From: Isoetes taiwanensis | Taxonomy: Eukaryota; Streptophyta; Lycopodiopsida; Isoetales; Isoetaceae | Length of the DNA stretch: 64,000 nucleotides | Assembly: GCA_021234155.1 (NCBI GenBank) | Contig: JAJEKV010000259.1 | Span: 424,716-488,715, forward strand | Direction: 5' to 3' | Shown: positions 21,936 through 33,435 of the stretch, in pieces | Numbering within the stretch: the first letter of the stretch is position 1 | Layout: each line of letters starts with the position of its first letter | Notes under the pieces: model-generated | The model's database searches: none | What the model saw: only the letters and a program-made list of their open reading frames with translations | Told to the model about the DNA's origin: nothing | Program-made: the position numbers and the translations under genes

Positions 21936-22830
21936 AACTAGCTCCCAGACCCTTCTATCTTTTTGTTGAAGCTTAAACCTCTTTTGAAACTCCTCCCGGA
22001 ATGATAAAACCCAGTCTCCGACAAAATTCACACCTGGTGCAGACATTCTCCCGTTGTGCCTTATATCCACCTGAGAAAATAATGGCTTTGGATCATCATC
22101 TGTAGTTATTGCTAACCACCAGACCGACATTGAAACATAATGATAGTTTTATATGCTTAAATACCACAAGCTTCTGACCCTCTCCCATGCTCTTAGCAAA
22201 ACTTTAAGAAAAGGAGACGCTCCCTTATATGGCCTTAGCTTGTAAAACGACGCCCAAAGAGTTTCTGGCTTCATGGAAGCTTTATTACATGAGATCTTGT
22301 GGATCAATGACTGAAGTAGAAGGCAAACCTTGAGAGCTAACTTTACCATGCAACACGTGCCAAATGAACTTACTCATGGGAAGCTTTGTATGCAGAGAAA
22401 AGTCTAACATCCCCAATCCACCGAGAACCTTGGAGACACAACATTTGTGCCATGCTAGCTTACACTATGCTCCTTCCTCATTTCTTCCCCATATAAAGTT
22501 TCGAACCATCTTCGTTAAGTTTTATACAATTTTTTTGGTGCTAACAAAACTGAAACAACATAAACATGTGTGCTACTTAAGACTAATTTCGCCACCACAG
22601 TCCTAGTTGCGATGGATGATTTACAGTCTTTCCACAATTCAGATGTTTGTCAAGACCAAGAAGAATCTCATCTCAAATTTTCGAGGAAAATCTGTTGAGG
22701 CCAAGTGGAATACCAAGAAGTTTAGACAAGTTACCTTGCGAGACAAAGCTCCAAGGATAATCTCGCCGCTATGGGCAAAGGTTATCAAATGGCCGTAACC
22801 TAGCGTATTTATTCCAATTTAGGAAACATC
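21905..22830 (-). mobile_element. LINE reverse-transcriptase C-terminal fragment (degenerate)
   Basis: On the minus strand, around 22,370-22,530, the translation shows NFIWGRN, then KLAWHKCCVSKVLGGLGMLDF. The latter is the signature found downstream of the RT domain in plant L1-type LINEs (GGLG motif). The segment at 22,149-22,349 resembles the stretch leading to the zinc-finger-like C terminus. Stops and frameshifts are frequent, so the fragment is dead. The 5' part (RT core and endonuclease) is absent. It sits against the 3' side of a PPR pseudogene. Confidence 0.65.
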
Positions 22831-22849
22831 CCAATGCGAAGAAAAGGGA

Positions 22850-23396
22850 ATATAGGAGCTGCCTTTGCATGCCTCTTCAAAACTCCAACATTTGCATACA
22901 TCTCCATCAAAGTGCTATTTATGATAACATCCAACTGTTACCTGAAGATAATGATCTTCTCGTGACAAACCTAGCCAAGTCAAATTTCGCCTGATTGAGC
23001 TTTATCCTTCATGTAGCATCTTTTGGAAATAAAGCAGAGCTTGATCATGCTCTTCGTAGTGAACAAAAGCTGCAATGATAAATTCCACAACACATTTGGT
23101 CTGATGACTTTCTACATCTCGAGATAATTTAAAACCAATTTATAGTTACCATGTTGTGCATGCCATGTAATTACTGCCCCTCAAGATACCATGGTTCATG
23201 TTAAGAGCCTGTAAAGCAACCTTCAGTCTCCCACAATTGGCACTCATGCCAATCGATAAATTCCCATTCTGACATCAATTTGAAGGACTCTTCTTTGCTT
23301 AACAAAGGCTTTTAAAGCATCCCAAAATGTGACCAGATCAGGTCTCATGGATTGTTAATGAAGCATTTTGAAGCAAGCACATCTTTGCCATATTGG

Positions 23397-23433
<37 letters not shown>

Positions 23434-25000
23434 AAGATGTTTATACTGTATTATATCCGAAAGATGAAAATATACATACAGTTGAGCCAGACCTGCTACC
23501 ACTTCTCCAATCCATGATAGCAGGCTGTGCTCGGGCCGGTACTTAGAGCCCCTCCCTCACCTTCTTCTCCGAGGATACTATAGGGAAGGAGGCACTAATT
23601 TCCCGGACCACAATTTTCTAAAATGGCATGAACCTTATTAGAGTGGCTCCACAATAGGCCAGATGTAAGATCTAGTACACTGGTTTGCCCTGTATCCAAA
23701 ATCAGGGTCTCAAGACTGATATGAACCTGCCCAATGTTGAACAAAGAAACAACGTCAGTATCTGAACTGTCACTGCAGCCATCTGAAGCTCAACACCGTA
23801 GGAAGCGGTGAGATGAGGTGCGCTTGGGAGCAGATCTCATCCGTAGCGTTAACTTCGACCAAGGATCCATTGCGCAAGCTTGTACTATAGGAGATCGGAC
23901 CCTGTTCGGTGATGTACTATGGGACTCGACACTCCGTCTTCCATTAATGCAGAAGCTCATACTGGCCTACCCATTAAGGGTGGTTCAAATGCTCCCAAAT
24001 TTCCTCTCATTCTCCTAGCATAGGCTGCAATACCGGATGCTCAGCTTCCCTATTAGTCTAGAAGCCAAGTTCCCTCACTTGGCCCCAGCCCAATAAAGAG
24101 GCAGCCATAAAGAACCTTAGTCTCCCGAACCAAGAATCCTTCGTACAACCTTGATTCATTGTCCAAAACCGTTCAGCATCACACCCATCCATTGAACCAG
24201 ATTTCCCCTTGCTGGGAAAGGGGGTGGATGAAACTAGAACAAACAAGACTAAACCAGCATCCACAAGAAGCCATGGTTTAATAGTATTCACAGATAAAGA
24301 AAAAACCTGACCAACACTCCTCAGACTTATCCCTACTCCCATAAGCTAACTAAGAAGCTCCTGGGACGCAAGAACAGCCAGTTCTTGCTGTTCAAGTTTA
24401 AATCCGTACCTGAGATACTATCTTGCCATAAGCTCCTCTAGATGAGCTCAGCCCAGATGCTCCAGTGCTATGGGAACCCTAGGCGCTTAGGGCGGCGGCG
24501 GCGGCCGCCCGTTCCGTGAGGCCTCAAACCCTGGCGATGGTGCTGGAGGAGCAGCAAAGCTGCTGCTGCAATCGTGTGCTCTCCCATGGCAGCTTCTGCG
24601 GCCCTCTCTTCTGCTTCCAAGGGCGTCTGCAACAGAGGATGGGTCTGGAGGTAAGGCCGATGCTTTCAGATTTGTACTCCATGGCATAGCTTAGCATGAA
24701 GATGGGGATGCGAACATATTGGAATATTCATTAATTATTGTACCCCAAAAAAATTACATTTGGCCTCGAGACTTGTTGCTGCATGTTTTTAAAATATTCT
24801 AATGCAGGACTAAGTTCTCTTTCTGGTGTACGACCTGCTATCATTGTATTGAATGATCTTGCAATCATTGTATTCCATGATACCATGTCCCTTATAGGCA
24901 ACTTCTTAAAGGTTTCAGATGCTTTAGCAAGGTTACCAAATCTAGCATCCTCAGATCTACAAAACTACTACATCTGACTCAATGCTACTTTGTAAAATCC
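22850..25000 (-). pseudogene. PLS-class PPR pseudogene, split by a retrocopy
   Basis: Intact family members are organelle RNA-binding proteins. Minus-strand fragments fit PLS-type PPR motifs. At 24,740-24,960, GNLAKASETFKKLPIRDMVS is followed by WNTMIA and, further on, ALEYFKNMQQQ. On the other side of the insertion, PDLVTFWDALKAF lies at about 23,290-23,350, NCGRLKVALQALN and AQHGNYKLVLNYLE follow, and EHDQALLYFQKMLHEG is near 23,010-23,070. Many stops and frameshifts occur. The 23,400-24,714 segment is a later insertion, not part of the gene. No E or DYW domain is visible, so its subclass is unknown. Confidence 0.65.
23389..24725 (-). mobile_element. Polyadenylated retrocopy with 11-bp target-site duplication
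   Basis: CATATTGGAAT occurs at 23,389-23,399 and again at 24,715-24,725. Between them, the minus-strand sequence runs from 24,714 down to a run of about 27 T (plus strand, ending 23,427), which is its poly(A) tail. These are hallmarks of LINE-mediated retroposition of an RNA. The 5' end holds a 66-codon GC-rich frame (24,487-24,687) ending in a proline run. A further 94-codon frame lies at 24,058-24,342. The source transcript is unrecognised. It could be a processed pseudogene, a non-coding RNA copy or a non-autonomous retroposon. Confidence 0.8.
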
Positions 25001-26048
25001 TTCTAAAAAGCTTGTTATGGTGCACCTTGAGGACTACGACATAAACATGTGCATTTTCAATACTATCTGACGTCTATATTGGATGATATAATTGAAGACC
25101 TTTCTTATCTTGACCCTGTTTTACAGTCTTGCGCCAATTACTTTGCATTGGCAAGGTCTGGAAAATGTGGTATATCTTGGTTCGGGAAATTCCCTGGAAC
25201 CATAGCAAACTACCGTGCAAAATTGAGAAAAGGCATGCTAACTAAAAGTTAACCGGTTCTCTCCCCGTAAAAGAAGGTCTGGTCTAGAAACAAAGAAGGG
25301 GACAATTTTCAACATATCATTTTTCTTGTTGGATATTCCTCGAATACCCATTTCGAATTTTCCTTTTTTGTTTAGGTTTAGGATTGCATGGGTTTTAGGC
25401 GGCATCGTCTACTAGAAGAGAGAGAGCATTTACCAGTACCAGAAGAGAGGCCAGTGAGAGCAGATTTGGCTGCGTGGATCTTTCCAAGCAGATTTGGCTG
25501 CGTCAATCCTCCCAAGGCTTGAGGCCGAAGAAAGCGGATTTGGCTGCTGCTGGGTTGGAACTCATGAATCTCCCCAAGGCTTTGCCCATTGCATTTTTTT
25601 GCTTGCAGTACCACAACACCATCAGGTTAGATATGGATGATTTGGTGGAAAGGGAAGTCTAATGCCAAATATAAGCTTCCGCTTCATATTTTTCCTTCTT
25701 TTTCTAGCTCATGCAGCTCCAACAAAGAAGCCCAACATACCCATCAAGATAAGGTTTGTTATGCTGGAGTTTTTTGTCTTTGTTATTTTGTAAGATTTTT
25801 CGTTCTTATTTTGTTTTTGCTTTCTTTGTTGTTGTTAGTTCAAGAACAACATGGTTTTTGCTGGTGTGATATTCTCTGGATAATATGATACTACATTGTA
25901 TTTTCGTAGATTGAAATGAAGAGCTTGAACCAGGTTAGTGTGCATTTTTGTTGTACTATTTTAAAAGCAGGGAAAACGGGGTCTTTTTTTTCACATTATG
26001 GGGATGGCCTTTTTATTATTCATAAAACACAAATCACTAAGTTGTTTT
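25001..26048. other. Intergenic, short repeats only
   Basis: No gene recognised. GCAGATTTGGCTGCGT is repeated at about 25,459 and 25,489, with a diverged third copy near 25,537, giving a short proline/lysine-rich open frame of doubtful meaning. The rest is AT-rich. Confidence 0.4.
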
Positions 26049-26075
26049 CACAACAGGAGAAAGGTCATTTAGTGA

Positions 26076-26473
26076 CGTCTATAGCGACGTCTGGGTCACG
26101 TCTATGCGACGTCTGATGAGGTGACACAGACGTCGCTGGAGACACGTCGCATGCGACGTCGGGAGACGTGACGCAGACGTGACGCAGACGTGACACAGAC
26201 GTCGCATGCGACGTGTCACGTGGAATATACACGTGGAATTAACACGTGGAATATCAAAAAAATCCACGTATGTCGTAAAAGCCACGTGTATACGTCGCAT
26301 GCAACATGACACGTGGAATATACACGTGGAATATCAAAAAAATCCACGTGTGCCGTAAAAGCCACGTGTATACGTCGCATGCGACGTCTCGCAAAAAATT
26401 ATGAAAATCCACGCGTAATTAGAAAAACCACGTGGCAATAAAAAAGCCACGTGGATACGTCGCATGCGACGTG
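26076..26473. repeat. Left subterminal repeats of CACTA-1
   Basis: Perfect palindromes ACGTCGCATGCGACGT lie at 26,144-26,159, 26,199-26,214, 26,372-26,387 and 26,457-26,472, with a degenerate copy at about 26,292. Between them are many CACGTGGA/CCACGTGT motifs and GACGTGACGCA repeats. Such arrays are where TNPA-type proteins bind in CACTA elements; binding here is inferred. CACGTG cores would also match G-box transcription-factor sites. Confidence 0.85.
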
Positions 26474-26550
26474 AAGGAAAAAAAATAAAAAAAAAAAATG
26501 TTTGGCTTAGATAATTATTACAATATGATGTACAAGGAGCAAAAGGGCAT

Positions 26551-26733
26551 TTATATTTTTATATTTATATTTTTAAATAATCACAAAAATATTTATATTT
26601 ATATTTTTAAATACTCACAAAAGTATTTTTATATTTATATTTTTAAATAATCACAAAATTATTTTTATATTTATATTTTTAAATAATCACAAAAGTGAAT
26701 TGTATTTATATTTTTAAATAATCACAAAAGACT
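26551..26733. repeat. AT-rich tandem repeat, about 40-bp unit
   Basis: Five units share ATATTTATATTTTTAAATA followed by ATCACAAAA or CTCACAAAA. Unit lengths vary slightly through A/T insertions. It lies between the subterminal array and the 3' end of the TNPA-like gene. Confidence 0.85.
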
Positions 26734-26767
26734 CGTTAAGGGGAGTATCCACCCTTTTAGCCTAGAG

Positions 26768-28811
26768 CTAATCTCTGTCAGATTCAGTGGAGTAGTCATC
26801 CAATTCGGGGTTGCGATTGGATGGCCCTCTACCATAGTTTGCAGATCCCTCGCCGACCCCGCGTCCCATGTCCTCGTCTAGGGCTTGATTCATCTCCGCC
26901 ACTGCGGCATTAATGTAGTTCATAGAATTATAATAATTTTCTACAACGCACCCCCGCATTCCCGTGATGTGGGACAATTCCCTCTTCGTATAACTGTTGA
27001 TACAGATAAACAGCTCCACGTTCCGTGGCTATTTTTACGTGTTGCTTGCTAGGGGGAAACCCGTATAGATAGGTCTATGACAGTATAACGAGTATTAGCT
27101 AATGACATTTAAAGTTCTTATTAAAATTAATGTGAACTAATATAGCTCTTACGAATCTATGGTGAAACCCTTTCCGACTGCTGGAGCCCAAATGAGACGG
27201 CTTTCGTTCACTTTTAGTTGCTTTGTCGGTCCGAGCTCTATGTTTCTGTTCTGGATCCTTTGCACGTTCGAATGCAATCTGATTGCAAGGCACACAACAT
27301 TATCACAAGTTAAAGTGAACGAATGGCAAAAAAAATAAGAAATACCTTGATATCTTCCAGTGGAGATTAAGTGGTTTAGGGACTTTTGACCAATCGCCTC
27401 CAACTTTTTCACAAGTCATCTTCAGTTCCTTGACCACTCTTTGCCTTTGACATAAATCGATAGATCAACGCAATATTAAAATAATAAAAACAAGACTATG
27501 ACTAGGTCATGTACCTCCTTTTTCGTAGGAGCTCGCCCATCATCGAAGTGAGCTTCTTCCAGTTAAACTTCTTTACTTTTTCTATCTCTGGGAAACTCTG
27601 TTTCATTTTATTTTTGACGCTCTCTATTTCGCGTTGGTCATAAGCGCCAGGCCATTCCCCTATACCGCGGGGAGGCCATAAACGAGAGATACGCGTCCCT
27701 CAGTGTAGTAAAAAAGACACTTCCCTCATCATCCCTCTTAGGAAGATCGTCCCTGAAGCATAAATGGTGGGTATATAAAAGCGTGTTTATGTCTACCGTC
27801 AATATACATATCCCGTCCCGATAGGAAACTTTTGAGCACTTTACAATTTATTCTAAGTGAAGAGAATGAACAAAACAACAAATTTAGATGACAAAGTACT
27901 AATATTTAAGGTTGATATGTTAAATAATATGTTCACATAACTTACGTCAAAAAATTATTATTATTATGATAGTCGTGTATATTCGGGGCCAAATCACCCG
28001 CAGACTTACATGTCTATAACAAAGCGAAATGGACGCTCTTCTTCAGTGACACGTGGACATCGTCCAAGTCAGGCGATTCACGATGTTCTTGGGATCCCGA
28101 ACCCTGTGATGATCGTCGCGATCTTAGATGTTGTGAGTCCGTTGCTCCACTACTTCTTGACCTGGGAAGTAATGAGAGAATGAGCATCTTTAACATGCTG
28201 CAACCAAAGAAATGTTTGGTACGTAGTGGATATATATTTACCTGTTGAAATCTTCCTCCAAGTTCCTTGCACCAGAAAAATCTGTTCCCGTCTCTTGCCT
28301 AGAACGGGAGTCCATACTACGTCTACCGATCTCGATATTCTCGCGAGAACGTGGAGGCCGGTAATCAACACTATGTCGATGGGGAATAGGAGCGTGAGGC
28401 TGCCTAACTGGCATTGGTGTCAAAGAGGCAAAATATGCTGCAATTTGGTCTCTCTCGGCGGGAGACATGTTTGCGAGGAAGGCGGGGAGCGGCGGAGGAG
28501 CTGCAGAAGCACAAATATCATGCAAAAAACAATTCATTTATTTATTATTTTTATAAAAGCTATCTTAATACCCAAACCTGCTGGTGTAGTGACAGGTGGA
28601 GGTTGGCTGCTTCGAATATCAGCACGATTGCCCCTACCTCGTGGAGTCCTCCTTCTATTTTCTCTAAACTCTTCCCTTTCCCCTACACAACAAATTAAAA
28701 CTCCATGCATAAACTTACATACCTAATTAGAGGGTAAAGCGTATAAAAACTATATAAATACTTACCTTCGTCTTCGTCATTCTCCGTACGATTGCGATTA
28801 CCTTTATTCAT
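26768..28811 (-). CDS. TNPA-like protein of CACTA-1 (PTTA/En/Spm type), multi-exon
   Basis: The likely start is ATG at 28,811 (MNKGNRNRTENDEDE), with a GTAAGT donor just after. Visible exon segments downstream: a basic Arg/Pro-rich segment (about 28,580-28,683), a segment starting APPPLPAFLANMSPAERDQ (about 28,245-28,500), a Ser/Arg-rich segment (about 28,020-28,160), a charged block with GEWPGAYDQREIESVKNKMK and FNWKKLTSMMGELL (about 27,510-27,660), RVVKELKMTCEKVGGDW (about 27,350-27,445), and ERAKDPEQKHRARTDKAT with HLGSSSRKGF (about 27,140-27,280). The last exon (26,768-27,019) ends in an acidic tail. The K/R...HxxGSxS arrangement matches the plant transposase PTTA/En/Spm domain, which binds subterminal repeats. 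Exon borders were not all resolved, and whether the gene is intact is unknown. Confidence 0.55.
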
Positions 28812-29239
28812 CGCCGAGAAAAATAGCACACCTAGATCAAAAGAAATTATGAGAGAAACATTTGATAACCATGAATGATATGGTTGCAATAATAGAATGA
28901 TACTCAAACCATACAGATGAAAAATAGTATTTTCATGGTTCGAAATGTGCCATCAATGAGCCCCGGCAAACTTACTGCAGTCTTGACCGTCTTGACCGGG
29001 GGCGGAGGGGGAGACGCATAATGCCATGAATATTGCATCAATAGAAAGAGGGCCACAATGAGGAAGACCGCTAAGAATTGAGCCTCTGCCATGACTATAT
29101 ATATTAATTTGAACATAACGAGAATTAGCAAGAGAAAAGCTTTGAACAAGTGTCTTTGAATAAATACCTAAATTTATATTCTTATCTTCTTATTTATATT
29201 AGAAAAGTATCTCGTATATATGTATGGGGTGCATATCGA

Positions 29240-29530
29240 ACTCTAGGTTGCCATATTATCAGGCCATGTATCATGTCATACACCGAACCCTAAATTATCC
29301 CACGTGGCATTTTTAGTGCCACATCATGAAACCCTACATTGCGTGTGGCACATCATCAAACCCTAGGTTGTGTCACGTGGCGACTTCGTATTGCCACATC
29401 ATAGTAAGTGCCATGTCATCAAACCCTAGCTTGCATGTGCCACATCATCAAACCCTAGATTGTGCCACATGGCATTTACAATCTAGGGTTTGATGATGTA
29501 GCACACAAAACCTAGGGTTTGACGTCTGTA
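29240..29530 (-). promoter_or_regulatory. Telobox and G-box rich candidate promoter of the TNPA-like gene
   Basis: Repeated AAACCCTA telobox motifs alternate with CCACGTGGC/GCCACATCAT motifs in units of about 50-60 bp. A perfect 22-bp inverted repeat (29,442-29,463 and 29,478-29,499) contains TCAAACCCTAGATTGT. The block lies between the 3' end of the kinase-like gene and the 5' end of the TNPA-like gene, so a promoter role on the minus strand is likely. AAACCCTA and CACGTG are known plant promoter elements; activity here is inferred. Confidence 0.5.
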
Positions 29531-29678
29531 GCGACTATCTACAAGTTATGATTAATAATTTATTTACCATTAATAATATTTTTTTTGATTAATAAATTAC
29601 TTTTTTCATTAGTAATTTTGAATAAAAAACATTTATTTGTTGCAACAAGCCTCAAATAGGAAGACAAAATTATATTAA

Positions 29679-31209
29679 TCACTTCTTGCAAGCATTTAAC
29701 AGTAGCTTAGCCATCTCAAGTGGATCACCACACTTCATATGTCGTCTCTCTCTCACAACTATATCAGAAGAAAGCCCTGCTGTTTTGAACACATCGATGA
29801 CGCGAGCAATAGATGGGCGATCCATGTGCACCAGCTCTCTATCCATCATCATTTGGACCTTCATATGTTGGATGATGTCCAATGTGCTAGAGTATCGGTC
29901 GGTTGGGTTTATCTCAACACCCAACCCCATAAGCCGCATTGCCTGGACAAAATCAAGGAGCATCTCGTAAATGTAGCCCAGGGAATATATGTCAGATATC
30001 TCATGCCCCCATGATGCTTGGTCATCTGATGATGATGTAAAAACTCTCTTCTCCCACCAAGGATATCGCACCGTTCCATCTTGTAGTGTATAACGGCTCT
30101 TCAATTTGGGCATTCGCTCCTTGCAAAAAAAACGGAGGGCCGTGTCCCAATCACCAATAGCCACCCACACATTTGTAAGGGAGTCATCAAAATGGAGTTT
30201 GACCCTTTTGCAATTGAGCTTTGTGTGTGTCCAACCTGGAGCGTGGATGACTCCTTCTGCAAGAGCGAGAGCTATTTCTGGGACGTACTTATACACGAGT
30301 CTCATTTTGGCTTTCCACTCTGCACTTATATTCATATCAGCCCTTCTTGGAGCACTATGCATTGCATTTGACCATCTCCTATAAGAAGAGAATTGGCTCG
30401 GAAGATGGTCAAGTAATTCTGCAAAGGTTCCTCCATTCATGAATGGCAAGACTACCATTGGTCCCTGCGGCTCATCTCCACAAAAGACCTCAGGGGCAAG
30501 TCCAAGGGGTGTGGCCAATGCTGGACTTGGGCTCTTGAAACGGATATACTTGTCAGCCAACAACCATGATGCAGCTCTATCTTGACCTCTCCACACAATG
30601 CCGAAGATAATAGTCATCTTGATTAAAGTCTGGGGTTCCCAAGATCGGATTTGGTATATCCGGCGGTCTTGTTTACTACCAATGCACTTTTTTACAACTC
30701 CAACAAAGATCCACGGGAATGTTGTCAATAAATGCACGACACATTTATCATGAGCATGTAATGATAATCTAGCCCCCGCACCAATAGAGCTCCCACCATG
30801 GATAAGACTATCTAACTCCTTCACTGTTCATCTTTGAGACAAGCATCGGCCATCTTGTGATCTTTTGCGTCGGACCTTTGCACTTCGCCACTTAATTAGC
30901 CCATCGTCCCACGTATGCCTCAAAGATAGGGGCTCATAATTGGCACTTTATACTTAAGTAGCATCCTCAATTCTCGCTCGGGATTGCAAACCCAAGACTT
31001 TAAGTTCTTTCTCATCATATCCTCCAACTCGGACTCATGCTCGCCACCTCCCACATAATTGAGGACCGACATTCTTTCTCAACCGATGCTACAAAACGGT
31101 TAATTCGATCATCGGTTTGCATATGTCGTTCGGTCGGTCTCAGGCGCATATTTGATTGATGAGGACGCCTAATTTCACTAAGCATCTCTGTCCCCATCGA
31201 GGCCATTTT
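29679..31209 (-). pseudogene. Kinase-fold protein carried by CACTA-1 (probable pseudokinase)
   Basis: The core frame (30,824-29,679, 381 codons) is intact. It contains a hinge-like segment PMVVLPFMNGGTFAELL (about residues 122-138). A catalytic-loop equivalent WTHTKLNCKRVKLHF (198-212) follows, then IGDWDTA (223-229) in place of the DFG segment, and SDIYSLGYIYEML (277-289) for subdomain IX. In the loop the HRD Asp is Lys and the metal-binding Asn is Arg, so phosphotransfer is unlikely. Coding-like text continues upstream to about 31,209, after the acceptor TTTGTTTGTAG. It includes RRPHQSNMRLRPTERH and MMRKNLKSWVCNPEREL, but in shifted frames and with a TGA just before the core, so the 5' part is broken or spliced in a way I cannot model. 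The protein may be a captured host domain. Family uncertain. Confidence 0.55.
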
Positions 31210-31934
31210 ATGCCTACAAACAAAACAAAATAATGAATACAAAAGCCAAGCATGCACAAAGTAAATGCAACATAATACGACGATAGCAAACATGTATGCA
31301 GACCATATAGTCATTACTTATAACACGCCCTATGGCGACTAATACCTTATCCGATCCCCCCAAAAAAAAAAAAAAAAGAAAAAAAAAGAGAGAAAGAAAC
31401 AAGAAAAACTAAATAGGTTAGATTAGGGTATTCAGACCCACGGTCAATTTACATTCGTATTACTAGTTAATTAGTTAGCAGATAGTCCCGAAATTTAGTT
31501 AACTTTTTTAACCAAAAACACTACCTAAACTTATCTTCGCACCTTGTTCGGATTAGTTAGCAAAATTAACTAAAAATTAACTAAATTAGAAATTAGCACT
31601 ATAGAGGTCACTTTAAGTTTAGTTAATTGTGCTTATAATTATGCCTTTGGCTAACTTAACTAGATATGTTCGAAATAATTTAGTTAATTAGTTAAGTTAT
31701 TTTTTTACCAAAGCTTTTAGTGCGAATTAGTATTACATTAAGTTAGCCTAACCTATTTTTTTTAACTAGCACTGGTGTGAGGGAATCAACTTAACGATAA
31801 AAATAACTTAACTAAACTTGACCATGGGTGCGAATAGACCCTTACTCGGATCAAAAGCTAGATTTGGCTAGATAATAGAGGAGGCTTTGGACTGATGGAA
31901 TAAGCTAGATAGACTAGATTAGATCGGCTGGATT

Positions 31935-32510
31935 AGGCTAGAGTATGATTAGGACCCGAACACGTGGTCCTCCCCACTCATGGTGGAGCCGACCATGCCC
32001 TTTCCCTAGCCACCTCTACCTAAAACAAAAATAAGAAATGTGGGACTAGGGCCCGAACATCTGGTCCCCTCCACTCATGGTGGAGCCGACCATGTCCTTG
32101 CCCTAGCTACCTCTAGCTAAAACTGACAATAAACATGAACTAAGGCCCGAACACCTGGTCCTCCCCTCTCGCGGTGGAGCCGACCATGTCCTTGCCCCTA
32201 AGAATGAGAAGAAAAGTGGACTTGGACCCGGACACCTAGTCCTCTCCACGCAAGGTGGAGCCGAGCGTGCCCTTGAACAAGCCACTACAATTTTATTTTA
32301 AACCTAAAAAATAACAAGTGTAACTGGAAGTGGACTTGAACCCGGGTACGTGGTCCTCTCCACTCTAGGTGGAGCCGACCATGCCCTTGAACAAGCCACT
32401 CATTAACCTAGGAAACATTTATGATTGTAGTGAAAGTGGACTTCGAACCTGGGTACATGGTCCTCCCCACTCTAGGTGGAGCCGACCCGTGCCCTTGAAC
32501 AAGCCACTCC
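31935..32510. repeat. Six-copy tandem repeat, unit about 90-110 bp
   Basis: The conserved core reads GGTCCTC-CCACTC, then GGTGGAGCCGACCATG, then CCCTTG. Copies are centred near 31,965, 32,065, 32,160, 32,250, 32,365 and 32,475. The last three carry a 72-74 bp block bounded by AGTGGACTTG and CAAGCCACT, which can fold on itself. On the minus strand the block contains GGGTTCAAGTCC, similar to a pol III B box. No coding. Confidence 0.8.
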
Positions 32511-32639
32511 ATCAATTTTTTTGACCTACTTAAAACTATAAAAATAAAATGCAAGTGCGATCAACTACTTACCAAAAGAAGGACGCGTGTACAAGATCCT
32601 GTCGGGTCCAAATCGTAATAGAAAGCTGCAACAGAAGTA

Positions 32640-33435
32640 ACAAAGCATTAGAAGAATAAGAACAAAGAAGAAAAAGATCGAAGAAGAAAGAAAGGAAAAA
32701 AAGGGGGGGAGGGGGGGGGGGTAGAAAACAAGAGAGAGAAATAAAACAAGAGAAAGAAACAAGAGAATAGTAGGGAAGAAATAAGGATAGAATAGAGAAG
32801 AAATAAGAGAAGAAACAAGAAAGAATGAAGAAAAATAAGAGGAAATAAGAGAAGGGAAGGGAATAGAATGGAAGGAAGAAATAATGGAAGGGAAAGAAAA
32901 TGATCGAATGGAAAGTGAGGAAGAAATGTGAAGAATAAGAAACAAATGAAGAATGAAGAAATGAAATTAAAAAGAATGAAGAATAAGAAATGAAAAAAAT
33001 GAAGAATAAGGAAGGGAAGAGAAGAAAGAAATGAGGAAAGGGAGGGGAAAGAATGAGGAATGAGAAAGCATGAGAAAGAATGGAAATGAGAAAGAAATGA
33101 GAAAGCATGAGAAAAAAATGAGAAAGCAAGAAATGAGAAAGAATGAGGAAGAATGAGAAAGAATGAGAAAGAATGAATGAGAAAGCATGAGGAAGAAAGA
33201 AATGAGAAAGAATGAGAAAGATGAGAAAGAAATGAGGAAAGAAGAAATATGGGAAGAAAGAATGAGGAAAGAATGAAGCATGGAAGAAGGAGGAAGAAAT
33301 GAAGCATGAGGAAGAATGAGGAGGGAGAAATGAAGCATGAGGAAGAAAGAAGGAGGAAGAATGAATGAGGCATGGAAGAATGGGAAGAAAAAAAATCAAG
33401 AACAAAGAAGAAGAGGAAGGAAAGGAAACCAAAAA
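32640..33435. repeat. Polypurine (GAA/GGAA-rich) tract
   Basis: About 800 bp of the plus strand is overwhelmingly A and G, with GAAGAA, AGAAAGAATGAG-type and GGGGG runs. Because there are almost no pyrimidines, stop codons are rare on the minus strand. Long Phe/Leu/Ser-rich frames of up to 294 codons appear there; these are not genes. The tract could form triplex (H-DNA). Confidence 0.9.

Noticed and set aside
31935-32510. Repeat units as functional tRNA genes
   Set aside because: The B-box-like motif is present, but acceptor and T stems cannot both form and no A box was seen.
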